Shown here: positions 17,566 to 26,814 of the stretch, piece by piece
Layout: every line of letters starts with the position of its first letter
Position numbering within the stretch: position 1 is the first letter of the stretch
Assembly: GCF_008370495.1 (NCBI RefSeq)
Contig: NZ_VTUX01000005.1
Location: forward strand, 1 to 64,000
Direction of reading: 5' to 3'
DNA length: 64,000 nucleotides
Source: Pseudohalioglobus sediminis
GTDB lineage: Bacteria; Pseudomonadota; Gammaproteobacteria; Pseudomonadales; Halieaceae
Notes under the pieces: model-generated
Database searches by the model: none
The model's input: only the letters and a program-made list of their open reading frames with translations
Told to the model about the DNA's origin: nothing
Position numbers and translations under genes: made by a program

Positions 17566-19800
17566 CTACAGCAGCGACACCAACTCGACCGAAGGGGTAT
17601 GCGTTACACTCGATGCCGCCACCACCTCCCCCACGGCTGTGGCCTGCGTGTAACCCGCCTGTTGCAGCTCCGTGCGCAAGTCCGTGGCCCGCTCGGCGGG
17701 AATGGCGATCAACAGGCCGCCGCTGGTCTGTGGATCACACAGCAGGGCCAGTAATTCTGTAGCAGCGGGGCTCTTCGCCTCCAGCCTGTCCAGCAGCGCA
17801 TCGTTGCTTTCGTGCATGCTGCTGCGCTGGCCGCCACGCAGCAGCGACATGGCGCCAGCAAGAGCAGGAACAGCAGCCACGTCCAGCCGCGCACGCTGGC
17901 CTGTGCCCAGCATCTCCAGCAGGTGGCCCAGCAGGCCGAAACCGGTGATGTCAGTGCAGGCCGATGCGCCATGCGCCAGCGCCAGGTGCGCCGCGTGCCG
18001 GTTGCTTTGCAGCATCGCGGCAATCGCTGCGGCGATGTCCCGGCCATCGGCCAGCTGGCGCCTGTGCGCGGCGAACAACACGCCGGTGCCAAGAGGCTTG
18101 GTCAGCACCAGGACATCACCGGCACCCGCACCCCGCTTGGCCAGCAACCCGCGCCGGGCATCCATCGGCACGCCATTTACTGCGAACCCGACCTGCAGTT
18201 CCGGACCCTGCAGGCTGTGCCCGCCGCGCAGGCAGCAATTCACGGCAGAAAATTCATGCAGCGCACCGGACAGCAGTTGCATCAATTCACGCTGCAACAA
18301 ACTTTCACCGGCAAAAGGCAGGGTAACCGCAGCCAACGCGGAAACAGGCTGCGCACCGCAGGCATACAGGTCGCTGAGGGCATGGTTGGCGGCTATTCGC
18401 CCCATCAACCAGGGATCACCCACCAGTTCCCGCAGAACATCCAGGCTCTGTACCAGCTCAGCGCTACCCGAACCGGGAATGCTTGCGGCATCGTCGCCCT
18501 GCCCGGGGGGCTGGCAACTGTCCGGGAACGCACCGTGCAGGTCAGCCAGCACCGCCGCGAGGCCCCGGGCCCCGACCTTGGCCCCACAACCACCGCAGAT
18601 CATTTCGTCTTGTGCATCGGCCGCGCCGCTATGGTCGCTGATGCGATCCTGCCCTTGCATATCGCCGCGCGCGGGCAGCACTTCAAATTGCCGCATGAAT
18701 TTCCGGTCAATCCGGTCCTTCCAGTGCCAGACCCACCTGCCGGTGGCATGCAGGGGCCCTTTGTCGGCGACCGCGTATTGGTCGCCAAGCGAGACCAGGG
18801 ACAGGAAACGGCGCTGCGGGCGATGCTGCCGGGGCGCCGTGTTCAATAATGCCGCGCGCAGGTTATGTGCCAGCACCGGGGCCTGGCGCACAGCGTAAAC
18901 GCCGGCCTTGGGCCGTGGATGATTGACCTGCGTGGCGATATCACCGGCGGCAAACACTTTGTCCTGGTGCAGTACCTGCAGTCCGTCATCGACCTGCAGG
19001 AAGCCGCGCGCGTCACACGCAAGGCCGCTGGACGCCAACCAGGGCGCGGCGGCAGCACCTGTACACCAGAACAGCTCATCAAAAGTGGCCTGCGTGCCAT
19101 TCTCCAGTAGCAGTGTGTCCCGGTTCACCTCGACCACGCGACTGTCCACATGGACACCGATCCCGTAGCGCTGCAACGCCGCCATGCCTGCCCTGCGCGC
19201 GCCGGTGTTGTATTGCTGCAGTATTTCTTCCCCACCGCAGTACAGTGCGATCTCGACGGCCGCGTTGCCGCGCGCATGTGCCATGGCCAGGGCCAGCTCC
19301 ACGCTGCCCGCGCCGCCGCCTACCACCGCCACGCGATGACCGCTTTCGCCCCGGTCGAGGCGCCGCGCCAGCGCATTCCACCGCTGCCACAAGCCGGCAA
19401 CAGGCTTGACCGGTACGGCGTGTTCGCGGGCGCCGGGCACGGAATCCAGCTCCGGTTGCGAGCCGATATCAATGCTGACCACGTCGTACTCAACAGCGGG
19501 CCGATCGGCCAGGGCAAGACGCCTGTGCTGGGGCTCTATGGCCACCACTTCCGCCTCAATAAATCGCACCCCGGCCCACTGACACAAGCGCGCCAGGTCT
19601 ATATGGGTCTCTTCGAAACTGTAGTGACCGGCCACCAGGCCGGGCAACATACCGGAATAAGGGGTGTGACTGGCGGGGGAGATGAGGGTGGTGCGCAACC
19701 CGGCGATCGGCTTCATTGCCAGCATGCGCAGGACCAGTGCATGGGCATGCCCACCGCCGACAAATACCAGGTCCCGTTGTAAGCTCGGCTGGTCCCGCAT
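17566..19800 (-). CDS. selD: bifunctional NDH-like flavoprotein / selenide, water dikinase SelD
   Basis: 744 aa, about twice the length of plain SelD. The N-terminal ~370 residues are a pyridine-nucleotide-disulfide/NDH-2-like FAD domain: VFVGGGHAHALVL (FAD GxGGxH loop), VAVVGGGAGSVELALA (NAD(P)H loop) and VFAAGDIA. Residues ~400-744 are SelD: ICGGCGAKV (the Cys of GCGAK aligns with E. coli Cys17, Lys with Lys20), GDDAA, NALSD-type segment and GGHSL. SelD makes selenophosphate from selenide and ATP; the FAD domain might supply or handle reduced selenium (inference). Starts at TGATG over the selU stop. Confidence 0.95.
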   Translation of the reverse strand: MRDQPSLQRDLVFVGGGHAHALVLRMLAMKPIAGLRTTLISPASHTPYSGMLPGLVAGHYSFEETHIDLARLCQWAGVRFIEAEVVAIEPQHRRLALADRPAVEYDVVSIDIGSQPELDSVPGAREHAVPVKPVAGLWQRWNALARRLDRGESGHRVAVVGGGAGSVELALAMAHARGNAAVEIALYCGGEEILQQYNTGARRAGMAALQRYGIGVHVDSRVVEVNRDTLLLENGTQATFDELFWCTGAAAAPWLASSGLACDARGFLQVDDGLQVLHQDKVFAAGDIATQVNHPRPKAGVYAVRQAPVLAHNLRAALLNTAPRQHRPQRRFLSLVSLGDQYAVADKGPLHATGRWVWHWKDRIDRKFMRQFEVLPARGDMQGQDRISDHSGAADAQDEMICGGCGAKVGARGLAAVLADLHGAFPDSCQPPGQGDDAASIPGSGSAELVQSLDVLRELVGDPWLMGRIAANHALSDLYACGAQPVSALAAVTLPFAGESLLQRELMQLLSGALHEFSAVNCCLRGGHSLQGPELQVGFAVNGVPMDARRGLLAKRGAGAGDVLVLTKPLGTGVLFAAHRRQLADGRDIAAAIAAMLQSNRHAAHLALAHGASACTDITGFGLLGHLLEMLGTGQRARLDVAAVPALAGAMSLLRGGQRSSMHESNDALLDRLEAKSPAATELLALLCDPQTSGGLLIAIPAERATDLRTELQQAGYTQATAVGEVVAASSVTHTPSVELVSLL

Positions 19801-20891
19801 CAGCCCGCTGTCGCCCAGGCCAGCACCGAGGAGCGGTCACCGCTGAACAACACGGTGCCTTTGCGCTGCTCGAGCTGGTATTCGTACATGGGATCGTAAT
19901 ACTCGCCCAGCAGGAAGGCGATCCAGGCCCGGTGCCCGCCGACATCGCCGGATCGCTGTTGCAGCGCGAACGCTTCTGCCATCAGGCGGCTGACCTGCTG
20001 ATACCGGTCCCCGCCAAGGCGTTTACGTATGCGCCCGAGGTCAGCCTGCATCTTCTGGGCGTGCTGCTTGTGCCCTGCATCCCCGTGCAGCGCCTGGTAA
20101 CGCCGGCCGAGATCGATGATGTAGTCCTCGATCACCACATCCACTCGCTCCTCCAGGCTCTGCTCAACCACGACCATGGGGGCAACAGCCATCTTTGCCC
20201 GCAACACGTCGGGCAGTGAGAGGCGGCCTATCAGGCGCCCCTCATCTTCGAGGAAGACAGGCCCCGCCGCCTCGGTGCGCAACTTGAGCAGGGCTATGCT
20301 CAGGCTGTTTTCAAAGTCGATCTGGCTGGGCTGGGGGTCGGGCAGCTGACCAAAACTGGAACCGCGATGGCGGGCCAGGCCCTCCAGATCGACACAGCGG
20401 GCGAGACCCTGTATCACCCGGGTCTTTCCGGTGCCGGTCTTGCCACTGACCAGTATGAATTGCGCTGCATCGACGCTGTTAGCCAGTTCATCGATGAGGA
20501 AACGGCGCATTGCCTTGTAACCGCCCCTCACCAGTGGGTAGTCGCAACCCTCGTCGCGCAGCCACTGCTGCACCGTTTGCGAGCGCAGGCCGCCGCGAAA
20601 GCAGTAGAGGTAACCATCGGGATGTTGCCGGGCGAATTCGCGCCACGCGGCGAGACGCCGTTCCCGGGTCGCACCACTGACCAGCCGGTGGCCCAGGTCG
20701 ATGGCCGCCTGCTGCCCCCGCTGCTTGTAGCAGGTTCCGACCTGCGCGCGCTCCTCATCACTCATCAGCGGCAGGCTTGTGGCACTCGGGAAAGCGCCCC
20801 GGGCAAACTCCAGCGGGGCGCGCATGTCCATCATTGGCGCGCCCGTGAGGAACAAGGTGCGGTAATCGTCGGTGTCGTGGCGCACCGGCAA
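19800..20891 (-). CDS. selU: tRNA 2-selenouridine synthase SelU (MnmH)
   Basis: About 363 aa. N-terminal rhodanese domain (MDMRAPLEFARG; active-site Cys in YLYCFRGG) and C-terminal P-loop domain (SGKTGTGKT). The family converts 2-thiouridine at tRNA position 34 to 2-selenouridine via a geranylated intermediate, using selenophosphate. The start is uncertain: TTG 20891 and GTG 20885 follow the rdgC stop, while a TTG at 20927 would overlap rdgC; no ATG is available. One-base overlap with selD shows a dedicated selenium operon. Confidence 0.94.
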   Translation of the reverse strand: MPVRHDTDDYRTLFLTGAPMMDMRAPLEFARGAFPSATSLPLMSDEERAQVGTCYKQRGQQAAIDLGHRLVSGATRERRLAAWREFARQHPDGYLYCFRGGLRSQTVQQWLRDEGCDYPLVRGGYKAMRRFLIDELANSVDAAQFILVSGKTGTGKTRVIQGLARCVDLEGLARHRGSSFGQLPDPQPSQIDFENSLSIALLKLRTEAAGPVFLEDEGRLIGRLSLPDVLRAKMAVAPMVVVEQSLEERVDVVIEDYIIDLGRRYQALHGDAGHKQHAQKMQADLGRIRKRLGGDRYQQVSRLMAEAFALQQRSGDVGGHRAWIAFLLGEYYDPMYEYQLEQRKGTVLFSGDRSSVLAWATAG

Positions 20892-20898
20892 AATCGCG

Positions 20899-21804
20899 CT
20901 ACTCCGCCTCGCCGCCGAAGATCGCAATAACCCGCTCTTGCAGCGCCGTCACGGCGTCGGACATCAGCGCGAAGTCCGCATCCAGGCGCGCGGCGTTGTC
21001 AGCCTCGGGGATATCCTCGTTTTCTTTCATCAGCTCTTCGCTAAATTTCAACCGGCGCAGGCACAAATCCTCTGCCAGAACCAGCTTTACCCGCTCGTCC
21101 CAGCACAAAGCCAGTCGGGCGACCTGCTTGCCCGCATTGAGATGAGTTTCCACCTCTTCACTCAACAAATCAACGCCGCGGCAGCGCACCACACCACCCT
21201 CCTCGCCGAGTTCACGCAGCTCACACTCCTCACCCAGCGCAAAATCATCAGGCAGGCTCTGGTGGGCCAGCCAGCCGGTCATCGTGGCCGAGGGCGCGTT
21301 ATTCACCTGCGGCAGCACCACCGGGAAACTGCCAATACATTCACGCAGCAGGTTGAGCAGTTCCTCTGCCCGCGCGGCGCTGGCCGCATCCACGAAAATC
21401 CAGTTATTGCGCGTATCGATGTAGGCATAAACCGCGCTGGAGCGGGTGAAGGCCCGGGGCAGGCAATCCTGGACAATCTCGTCCTTCAGCGTCAGCCGCT
21501 CCTTGCGGTACACCTTGCGCGCCTGCTCAGACTCGATAAGCGCGACTTTTTCCTCCAGCTGCTCGCGCACGACCGTCGCCGGCAACAGCTTTTCCTCACG
21601 CTTCAGCTTCAGCAGCAGCCGGCCAGCGGCTGCATGAGCCAGCTCACCCGACTCATCCCCCAGCGGCGACACCCAGCCAAGGGCAAGCGCCTGGCTCTTG
21701 CCGCAGGGCTCGAAAGCCCGGGCGCCGAGCTGCTCCCCCAACTGTTCAGCACTCAGCTCGAAAGGACTGCTCAGCCTATAAGCGCGAATATTCTTGAACC
21801 ACAT
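20899..21804 (-). CDS. rdgC: recombination-associated protein RdgC
   Basis: 301 aa, family-typical. Start at 21804 gives the canonical MWFKNIRAYRL. Further family segments: GESAHAAAGR-like region (ELAHAAAGRLLL), RSSAVYAYID, WIFVDAASAARAEELL and LDADFALMSD. RdgC is a ring-shaped DNA-binding protein that modulates RecA. Its stop lies 7 nt before the preferred selU start, so the three minus-strand genes may be one transcript. Confidence 0.96.
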   Translation of the reverse strand: MWFKNIRAYRLSSPFELSAEQLGEQLGARAFEPCGKSQALALGWVSPLGDESGELAHAAAGRLLLKLKREEKLLPATVVREQLEEKVALIESEQARKVYRKERLTLKDEIVQDCLPRAFTRSSAVYAYIDTRNNWIFVDAASAARAEELLNLLRECIGSFPVVLPQVNNAPSATMTGWLAHQSLPDDFALGEECELRELGEEGGVVRCRGVDLLSEEVETHLNAGKQVARLALCWDERVKLVLAEDLCLRRLKFSEELMKENEDIPEADNAARLDADFALMSDAVTALQERVIAIFGGEAE

Positions 21805-21916
21805 AACAAACACCGACCCTGGCAAAAGCGGCAGATTGTAACCCAGCCCGGCAGAGCTCATGGAAGAAAAACACAGGACACGTACAAAATGTTGGCCCCG
21901 TCCCGCCGCAACGCCG

Positions 21917-21945
21917 TTGTCAGCGGGCAGTCGGCGCGTTTTAAT
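21917..21945 (+). promoter_or_regulatory. sigma70 promoter of the FAD oxidoreductase gene
   Basis: TTGTCA-N17-TTTAAT: five of six matches in each hexamer with optimal spacing, 50 nt before the start codon, in the divergent region with rdgC. Confidence 0.7.
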
Positions 21946-21995
21946 TTTCTGCCACGTCCGCCCCCGGCGGGCGAACGCCGCTATAGAGAGTCATT

Positions 21996-23486
21996 ATGAG
22001 CACAAGCAAAGCCAATCCATCGCACCCGCGCCATGCCCGCGACGTCACAAACTGGGATTTGCAAACCGACGTGGCCATTATCGGTTTCGGCGGCGCCGGC
22101 GGCTGTGCCGCCATCGAAGCAGCGGATGCCGGCGCGGAAGTGTTGCTGTTTGAGCTGGCCAGCGCCAGCGGCGGTTCCACCGCCATGTCCAGCGCGGAGA
22201 TCTACATGGGCGGCAGCGGCGGCACCCGGGTGCAGCGCGCCTGCGGCTTCGAGGACAGCACCGAGGACATGGTCACCTACATGATGATGTCCGCGGGCCC
22301 GCAGGCAGATGAGGCCAAGATCCGGAACTACTGTGAAAACAGCGTCGAACACTTCGACTGGCTCTGCAATCTCGGCGTGCCGTTCAAGGACAGCTTTCAC
22401 GAGGAGCGCGCCATCATGTGCCTCACTGATGACGGCCTGTTGTATACCGGCAGTGAGAAGGCCTACCCGTTCCGACAGCAGGCAAAGCCCTGTCCCCGCG
22501 GCCACAACCTCTACATCGAGGGCGACAACGGTGGCCCATTGTTCATGAAAATCATCAACGAAAACGTGGCCAGTCGCGATGCCATCACCGTGCACTACGA
22601 GACACGCGCACTCACCCTCATCGTCGATGATGAAGACACGGTAGTCGGCATAGTGGTGCGCCAGGGCAACCAGGAACTGAATGTGCGGGCACGCAAGGGC
22701 GTCATTCTCTGCGCTGGCGGCTTCAACATGAACGAGGAAATGGTGCAGAAGTACGCGCCCAAGCTGCTGGCTGGCAACGAACCCATCGGCAACCCGGGCG
22801 ATACGGGCACCGGCATCATGATGGGCATGGCCGTTGGCGGAGCGGCGATCAACATGCACGAGGGCTTCATCAGCATCCCTTACTACCCGCCTGCGAGCAT
22901 CACCTACGGCATTGCAATCAATGACAAGGGGCAGCGCTTCATCAACGAGGACGTCTACCACGCCCGCCTCGGCCAGGCCGTACTGGACCAGCCCGGTGAC
23001 CGGTTCTACTTCATTCTCACCGTCGAACAGTATGGTGACTACGAAAAATTCAATTTCATGGGCGCGGGCATTGCCGGTACCGGCGAAACCGTGGACGAGC
23101 TGGAACAGGAGCTGGGCTTGCGCAGGGGCACGCTGGAGGGGACCTTGCGCATCTATAACGAGGACTGCGAAGCGGGCGAGGATTCGCAGTACCACAAGGC
23201 GCCTGAGTGGCTGCAAAAAATGGAACCACCCCTGGTAGCACTCGACATCACGCCGGGACGCGGTGTGTTTGTGCCCTACTTCACCCTGGGCGGCCTGGAT
23301 ACCCTGACTACAGGTGAAGTCGTGGACCCGCAGAGAAACGTGATTCCCGGCCTGTTTGCCGCCGGGCGCACCGCCTGCGGTATCGTGCGGCGCGCGGAGG
23401 GTTACTCCAGCGGCATGTCGGTAGGCGACGCCACATTCTCGGGGCGCATGGCCGGCAGGCAGGCGGCAGCCCGCCAACCCGATTGA
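21996..23486 (+). CDS. FAD-dependent oxidoreductase (fumarate reductase / 3-ketosteroid dehydrogenase-like)
   Basis: 496 aa. FAD_binding_2 family: N-terminal dinucleotide loop AIIGFGGAGGCAAIEAADAG followed by GGSTAMSSAEIYMGG, mid-protein RKGVILCAGGFNMN, and C-terminal FAD-binding LFAAGRTACGI...GYSSGMSVGDATF. Relatives reduce or desaturate C-C bonds (fumarate, 3-ketosteroids, urocanate), often taking electrons from another carrier; the substrate cannot be read here. No signal peptide or covalent flavin domain. Own promoter upstream; the glyoxalase gene follows after 87 nt. Confidence 0.88.
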   Translation: MSTSKANPSHPRHARDVTNWDLQTDVAIIGFGGAGGCAAIEAADAGAEVLLFELASASGGSTAMSSAEIYMGGSGGTRVQRACGFEDSTEDMVTYMMMSAGPQADEAKIRNYCENSVEHFDWLCNLGVPFKDSFHEERAIMCLTDDGLLYTGSEKAYPFRQQAKPCPRGHNLYIEGDNGGPLFMKIINENVASRDAITVHYETRALTLIVDDEDTVVGIVVRQGNQELNVRARKGVILCAGGFNMNEEMVQKYAPKLLAGNEPIGNPGDTGTGIMMGMAVGGAAINMHEGFISIPYYPPASITYGIAINDKGQRFINEDVYHARLGQAVLDQPGDRFYFILTVEQYGDYEKFNFMGAGIAGTGETVDELEQELGLRRGTLEGTLRIYNEDCEAGEDSQYHKAPEWLQKMEPPLVALDITPGRGVFVPYFTLGGLDTLTTGEVVDPQRNVIPGLFAAGRTACGIVRRAEGYSSGMSVGDATFSGRMAGRQAAARQPD

Positions 23487-23573
23487 GCCACGGGCTTGTA
23501 AGCCCGACACCACGCTTCTACCATAGCCGGCACGGGGCCAGCCCCCGGTCCTGTTCCCTATTGAGGCGAGGCA

Positions 23574-24023
23574 ATGAAATACCTGCACACCATGGTACGC
23601 GCACGCGACCTTGACGAAACCCTGGACTTTTACTGCAACAAGCTCGGCCTGGTAGAGGTGAAACGCCACGACAGTGAGGCCGGGCGCTTCACCCTGGTCT
23701 TCCTGGCGGCACCCGGTGATGGCGTCACCGGCGAGGGCGGCCTGGGTCGCCTCAGCCCGTGCATCGAAATCACCTGGAACTGGGACCCCGAGGAGTACAC
23801 CGGTGGTCGCAATTTCGGTCACCTCGCCTACGAGGTAGACAACATCTACGACATTTGCCGGCGACTGATGGAGGCCGGTGTCACTATCAATCGGCCGCCG
23901 CGGGATGGCCATATGGCCTTTGTGCGCTCTCCCGACGGAATTTCCATCGAACTGCTGCAGGCAGGCGAGTCACTACCCGCCCGCGAGCCATGGGCCTCGA
24001 TGGAGAATACCGGCAGCTGGTAA
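23574..24023 (+). CDS. gloA: lactoylglutathione lyase-type glyoxalase I (VOC family)
   Basis: 149 aa. Two beta-alpha-beta-beta-beta modules. Candidate metal ligands are His5 (YLHTMV), Glu in PCIEIT, His in FGHLAYEV and Glu in GISIELLQ, matching the H/E/H/E set of GloA. Expected reaction: isomerisation of the methylglyoxal-glutathione hemithioacetal to lactoylglutathione. GAGGCGAGG ribosome site. Only 8 nt separate it from the phosphatase gene that follows. The protein may be a GloA paralogue rather than the housekeeping enzyme. Confidence 0.85.
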   Translation: MKYLHTMVRARDLDETLDFYCNKLGLVEVKRHDSEAGRFTLVFLAAPGDGVTGEGGLGRLSPCIEITWNWDPEEYTGGRNFGHLAYEVDNIYDICRRLMEAGVTINRPPRDGHMAFVRSPDGISIELLQAGESLPAREPWASMENTGSW

Positions 24024-24031
24024 GCGCGCTC

Positions 24032-26383
24032 ATGGGCAAGAGCATCGCCACCCGGCTGATCGCCCTGCTGACCCTGTCTGCAGCGCTGATCATCGGCACT
24101 GGCATGCTGCTGGACTACCGTGTTTCGCGCGAGGAAATCCTGCAGCGCCTGAGTGAGCAGGCAGTCGTCGAGACCGAGGTAGTAGTCAGGGACATGGAGA
24201 ACTGGCTCAACGGTATCGAGGCAACAACGCGTCTCATGGCGCGCATTCTCGAACAGCGTGAGTACAGCCGCAACGGGCTCAAGGACATGCTGCGGGATGT
24301 GGTCGCCAACAACGATGAAATTTTCGGCGCCGCTATCGCGCTCAACCCTGACCTGGCCAGCGGGGGTCGCCCGTTTGCGCCCTACTACTACAGTCGCGAC
24401 GGCCAGGTCCATTTCACCGATCTCGCCAACCGGCAGGCACGCTACACCGAACAGCCATGGTTTACCGTGCCCCTGGAGCGCGGGGAAGCGCTGTGGAGCG
24501 AGCCCTACTTCGATACCGGCGGTGGCGAAGTCAACATGACCACGTTTTCGGTGCCGGTCTACCGAGTGGACAGCGAAGGCCGCCGCCAGATTTACGGGGT
24601 AGTGACCGCCGATGTCACCCTCGATGCCCTGCACGCCGTGCTGCAACAGTTGCACCTGGGCGCCAGCAGCTACGGTCTGCTGTTCAGCCGCGAGGGCATG
24701 GTGATGAGCACTGGCAGCGGGCGCAGCATCATGCAGCACTATACCGACCTGCACTACAAGGGACTGGACCTGGACAGCTGGCGGCGTATTTTCCAGCGCG
24801 CGCTGCAAGGGCAGACCAGCACGATGGATTTCCCCTGCCCCGAGTCGGAGGACCGCTGCACTATTCGTCTCGGCCAACTGCAGACCACCGGCTGGCCCAT
24901 CGGGGTAAGCTTTCGGCAGCAGGAGGTGCTGTCACCCCTGCATACCTATACCCTGAAGACCCTGGCCATCAGTGCCGTGACCTTGCTGCTGCTGGCGTTG
25001 GTGGTTTACCTGCTGACCTCGCGACTGACCCGGCCGCTGCAGGAACTGACCCGGGCAACGGAGCAGATCGCGCGCGGCAACCTGGACACACCGCTGCCCA
25101 AAGCACAGGGGGAGGACGAAGTCGCCAGGCTGGTGGAGTCCTTCAGCACCATGAACCGCTCACTTAAGGGTTATATCGACGACCTGGCGGCGGCGACAGC
25201 GAGCCGCTCAAGAATCGAGGGTGAGCTGGCAGCGGCGCGGGAGATCCAGATGTCCATGCTGCCCGGGGACGGCGACATCCTGCTGACCGAGCCAGGCTTC
25301 GAGCTCTGGGCCCGTGTGACGCCGGCGAGAACGGTAGGCGGTGACCTTTACACCCTGTTCAGGCAGGGGGAGCAGTTTTACTTCGCGGTCGGTGATGTCT
25401 CGGACAAGGGCGTGCCCGCTGCCCTGTTCATGGCGCGCGCGATCAGCCTTATCCAGCAATTGTCGCTGACCATGTCCTCCCCTGAGCGCACCATGGCGGA
25501 ACTGAACAATGCGCTGGAACGCAACAACCAGAACTGCATGTTCGTCACCCTGTTCCTGGGTGTACTGAACCTGCGTGACGGCGCCCTGCGTTTTGCCTCT
25601 GCGGGTCACACGGCCCCCAGCCTGCTGCGCGATGGCAGTGTGCAGGTGGTGGCACAGGACACCGGGCCGGCGCTGGGTCTGGCCGCAGACCAGGACTACC
25701 CCGGGAATACCCTGCAGTTGCTGCCGGGTGATCGACTGGCCGTGTACACCGACGGTATCGACGAGGCCTTCAGCCCGGAGGAGGAGATGTTCGGAACGGC
25801 GCGCTTCAATGCGGAGTTGCTGGCGCAGGCACAGTCGCCTGTTGCGCAGGCGGGCGCTGCGGTATTCGACGCCGTGGCCGAGCATGCCGGGACCCGCGCC
25901 CAGTCCGACGACATTACCCTGTTACTGGTGCAGTATGCGGGCGGGGACGAACCCATGAGCAGCGAGAGCTTTCACCTTGGCAGCGCGCTGACCACGCGAG
26001 TACAGCAGTGGCTGCAGGATGTAATGCGGGGCTGGGACCTGCCCTCGACATTGATAACCGAACTCTGCCTGGTGGCAGAGGAGATCGCTTCCAACACACA
26101 GAAGTACGCCGGTCTCAGCGCAGAAGATCGCCTGGAGCTGATGCTGATACTTCGGGACAATGCCCTGGTCCTCAAAGCCAGGGACCGCGGCGTCGCGTTC
26201 AATCCGCTCAGCGAGGGCAAGCGTGCACCCCTCGGCGCCGACATTGACGCTGCTGAAATCGGGGGCCTTGGTGTACACTTGATCGTTCAGCTCACCGACC
26301 GCCAGCGCTATCGCCGCGATGGTGAATACAATATCCTGCGGGTGGAGCGGGATTTACCGGATCAGTCCGGGCAACAGCCCTAA
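24032..26383 (+). CDS. PP2C (RsbU-like) phosphatase with Cache sensor, HAMP and C-terminal RsbW-like ATPase
   Basis: 783 aa. Order: TM1 (~8-28); periplasmic dCache-like sensor (~30-310; PWFTVPL, WSEPYFDTGGGEVNM); TM2 (~313-333); HAMP (SRLTRPLQELT); coiled linker; PP2C/SpoIIE phosphatase (~420-630) with metal Asp in GGDLYTLF, GDVSDKG, ASAGHTAPSLL, YTDGIDEAF and SDDITLLL; then a HATPase_c_2 anti-sigma-type domain (~645-775) with N box EEIASNTQKYA, ARDRGVAFNP and GGLGVHLI. It carries both activities that set the phosphorylation of a STAS protein, encoded 18 nt downstream. The start at ATG 24032 is set by the TM helix; the frame is open far upstream over gloA. Confidence 0.93.
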   Translation: MGKSIATRLIALLTLSAALIIGTGMLLDYRVSREEILQRLSEQAVVETEVVVRDMENWLNGIEATTRLMARILEQREYSRNGLKDMLRDVVANNDEIFGAAIALNPDLASGGRPFAPYYYSRDGQVHFTDLANRQARYTEQPWFTVPLERGEALWSEPYFDTGGGEVNMTTFSVPVYRVDSEGRRQIYGVVTADVTLDALHAVLQQLHLGASSYGLLFSREGMVMSTGSGRSIMQHYTDLHYKGLDLDSWRRIFQRALQGQTSTMDFPCPESEDRCTIRLGQLQTTGWPIGVSFRQQEVLSPLHTYTLKTLAISAVTLLLLALVVYLLTSRLTRPLQELTRATEQIARGNLDTPLPKAQGEDEVARLVESFSTMNRSLKGYIDDLAAATASRSRIEGELAAAREIQMSMLPGDGDILLTEPGFELWARVTPARTVGGDLYTLFRQGEQFYFAVGDVSDKGVPAALFMARAISLIQQLSLTMSSPERTMAELNNALERNNQNCMFVTLFLGVLNLRDGALRFASAGHTAPSLLRDGSVQVVAQDTGPALGLAADQDYPGNTLQLLPGDRLAVYTDGIDEAFSPEEEMFGTARFNAELLAQAQSPVAQAGAAVFDAVAEHAGTRAQSDDITLLLVQYAGGDEPMSSESFHLGSALTTRVQQWLQDVMRGWDLPSTLITELCLVAEEIASNTQKYAGLSAEDRLELMLILRDNALVLKARDRGVAFNPLSEGKRAPLGADIDAAEIGGLGVHLIVQLTDRQRYRRDGEYNILRVERDLPDQSGQQP

Positions 26384-26401
26384 CACGAGGCCGACACAAA
26401 C

Positions 26402-26776
26402 ATGGACCTGACGACTACCGTATCCATTGACGAAGAAAATTCTGTTGCCAGGGTAGCGCTGGATGGTGCCCTCAACACCGACACCGCGCCTGCTTTCGAA
26501 CAGCGGCTACAGGACGTGGTCGACAAACGCTTTGCACTCACCGTGCTGGATATGAAGGACCTGGATTACATCAGTTCGGCGGGCCTGCGAGTGATTTTCA
26601 AGGCCGCCAAGCAAACCCGTAGCCAGGGCAATAAACTCGCCGCGGCCAATCGTAAACCTCACATCGACAAGGTCTTCGAGATCCTCAAGGCGCTGCCTGA
26701 TATGGCGGTATTCGCCAACGAACAGGAGCTGGACGATTACCTCGACAGCATGCAGCGGCGGGCCCTGGACGAGTAA
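26402..26776 (+). CDS. STAS-domain anti-sigma factor antagonist
   Basis: 124 aa. Single STAS domain with the phosphorylatable Ser in DYISSAGLRV, as in SpoIIAA/RsbV. An acidic C-terminal tail extends beyond the domain. It is the expected substrate of the upstream phosphatase/HATPase fusion: dephosphorylated by the PP2C domain and phosphorylated or bound by the HATPase domain. No sigma factor gene is nearby, so the output may be a diguanylate cyclase, a distant sigma factor or another partner (inference). Confidence 0.93.
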   Translation: MDLTTTVSIDEENSVARVALDGALNTDTAPAFEQRLQDVVDKRFALTVLDMKDLDYISSAGLRVIFKAAKQTRSQGNKLAAANRKPHIDKVFEILKALPDMAVFANEQELDDYLDSMQRRALDE

Positions 26777-26814
26777 GCTGCCAACGCCGTCGTTAACGGG
26801 TCTGACGGGCCCTG

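Noticed and set aside
22033..23912. Very long minus-strand open frame over the FAD oxidoreductase and gloA
   Set aside because: High GC at third positions creates long antisense frames; the plus-strand products have clear family motifs.
23759..24031. Long N-terminal extension of the phosphatase protein over gloA
   Set aside because: The extra ~91 residues are read out of frame through gloA and have no domain-like character; the TM helix begins right after ATG 24032.
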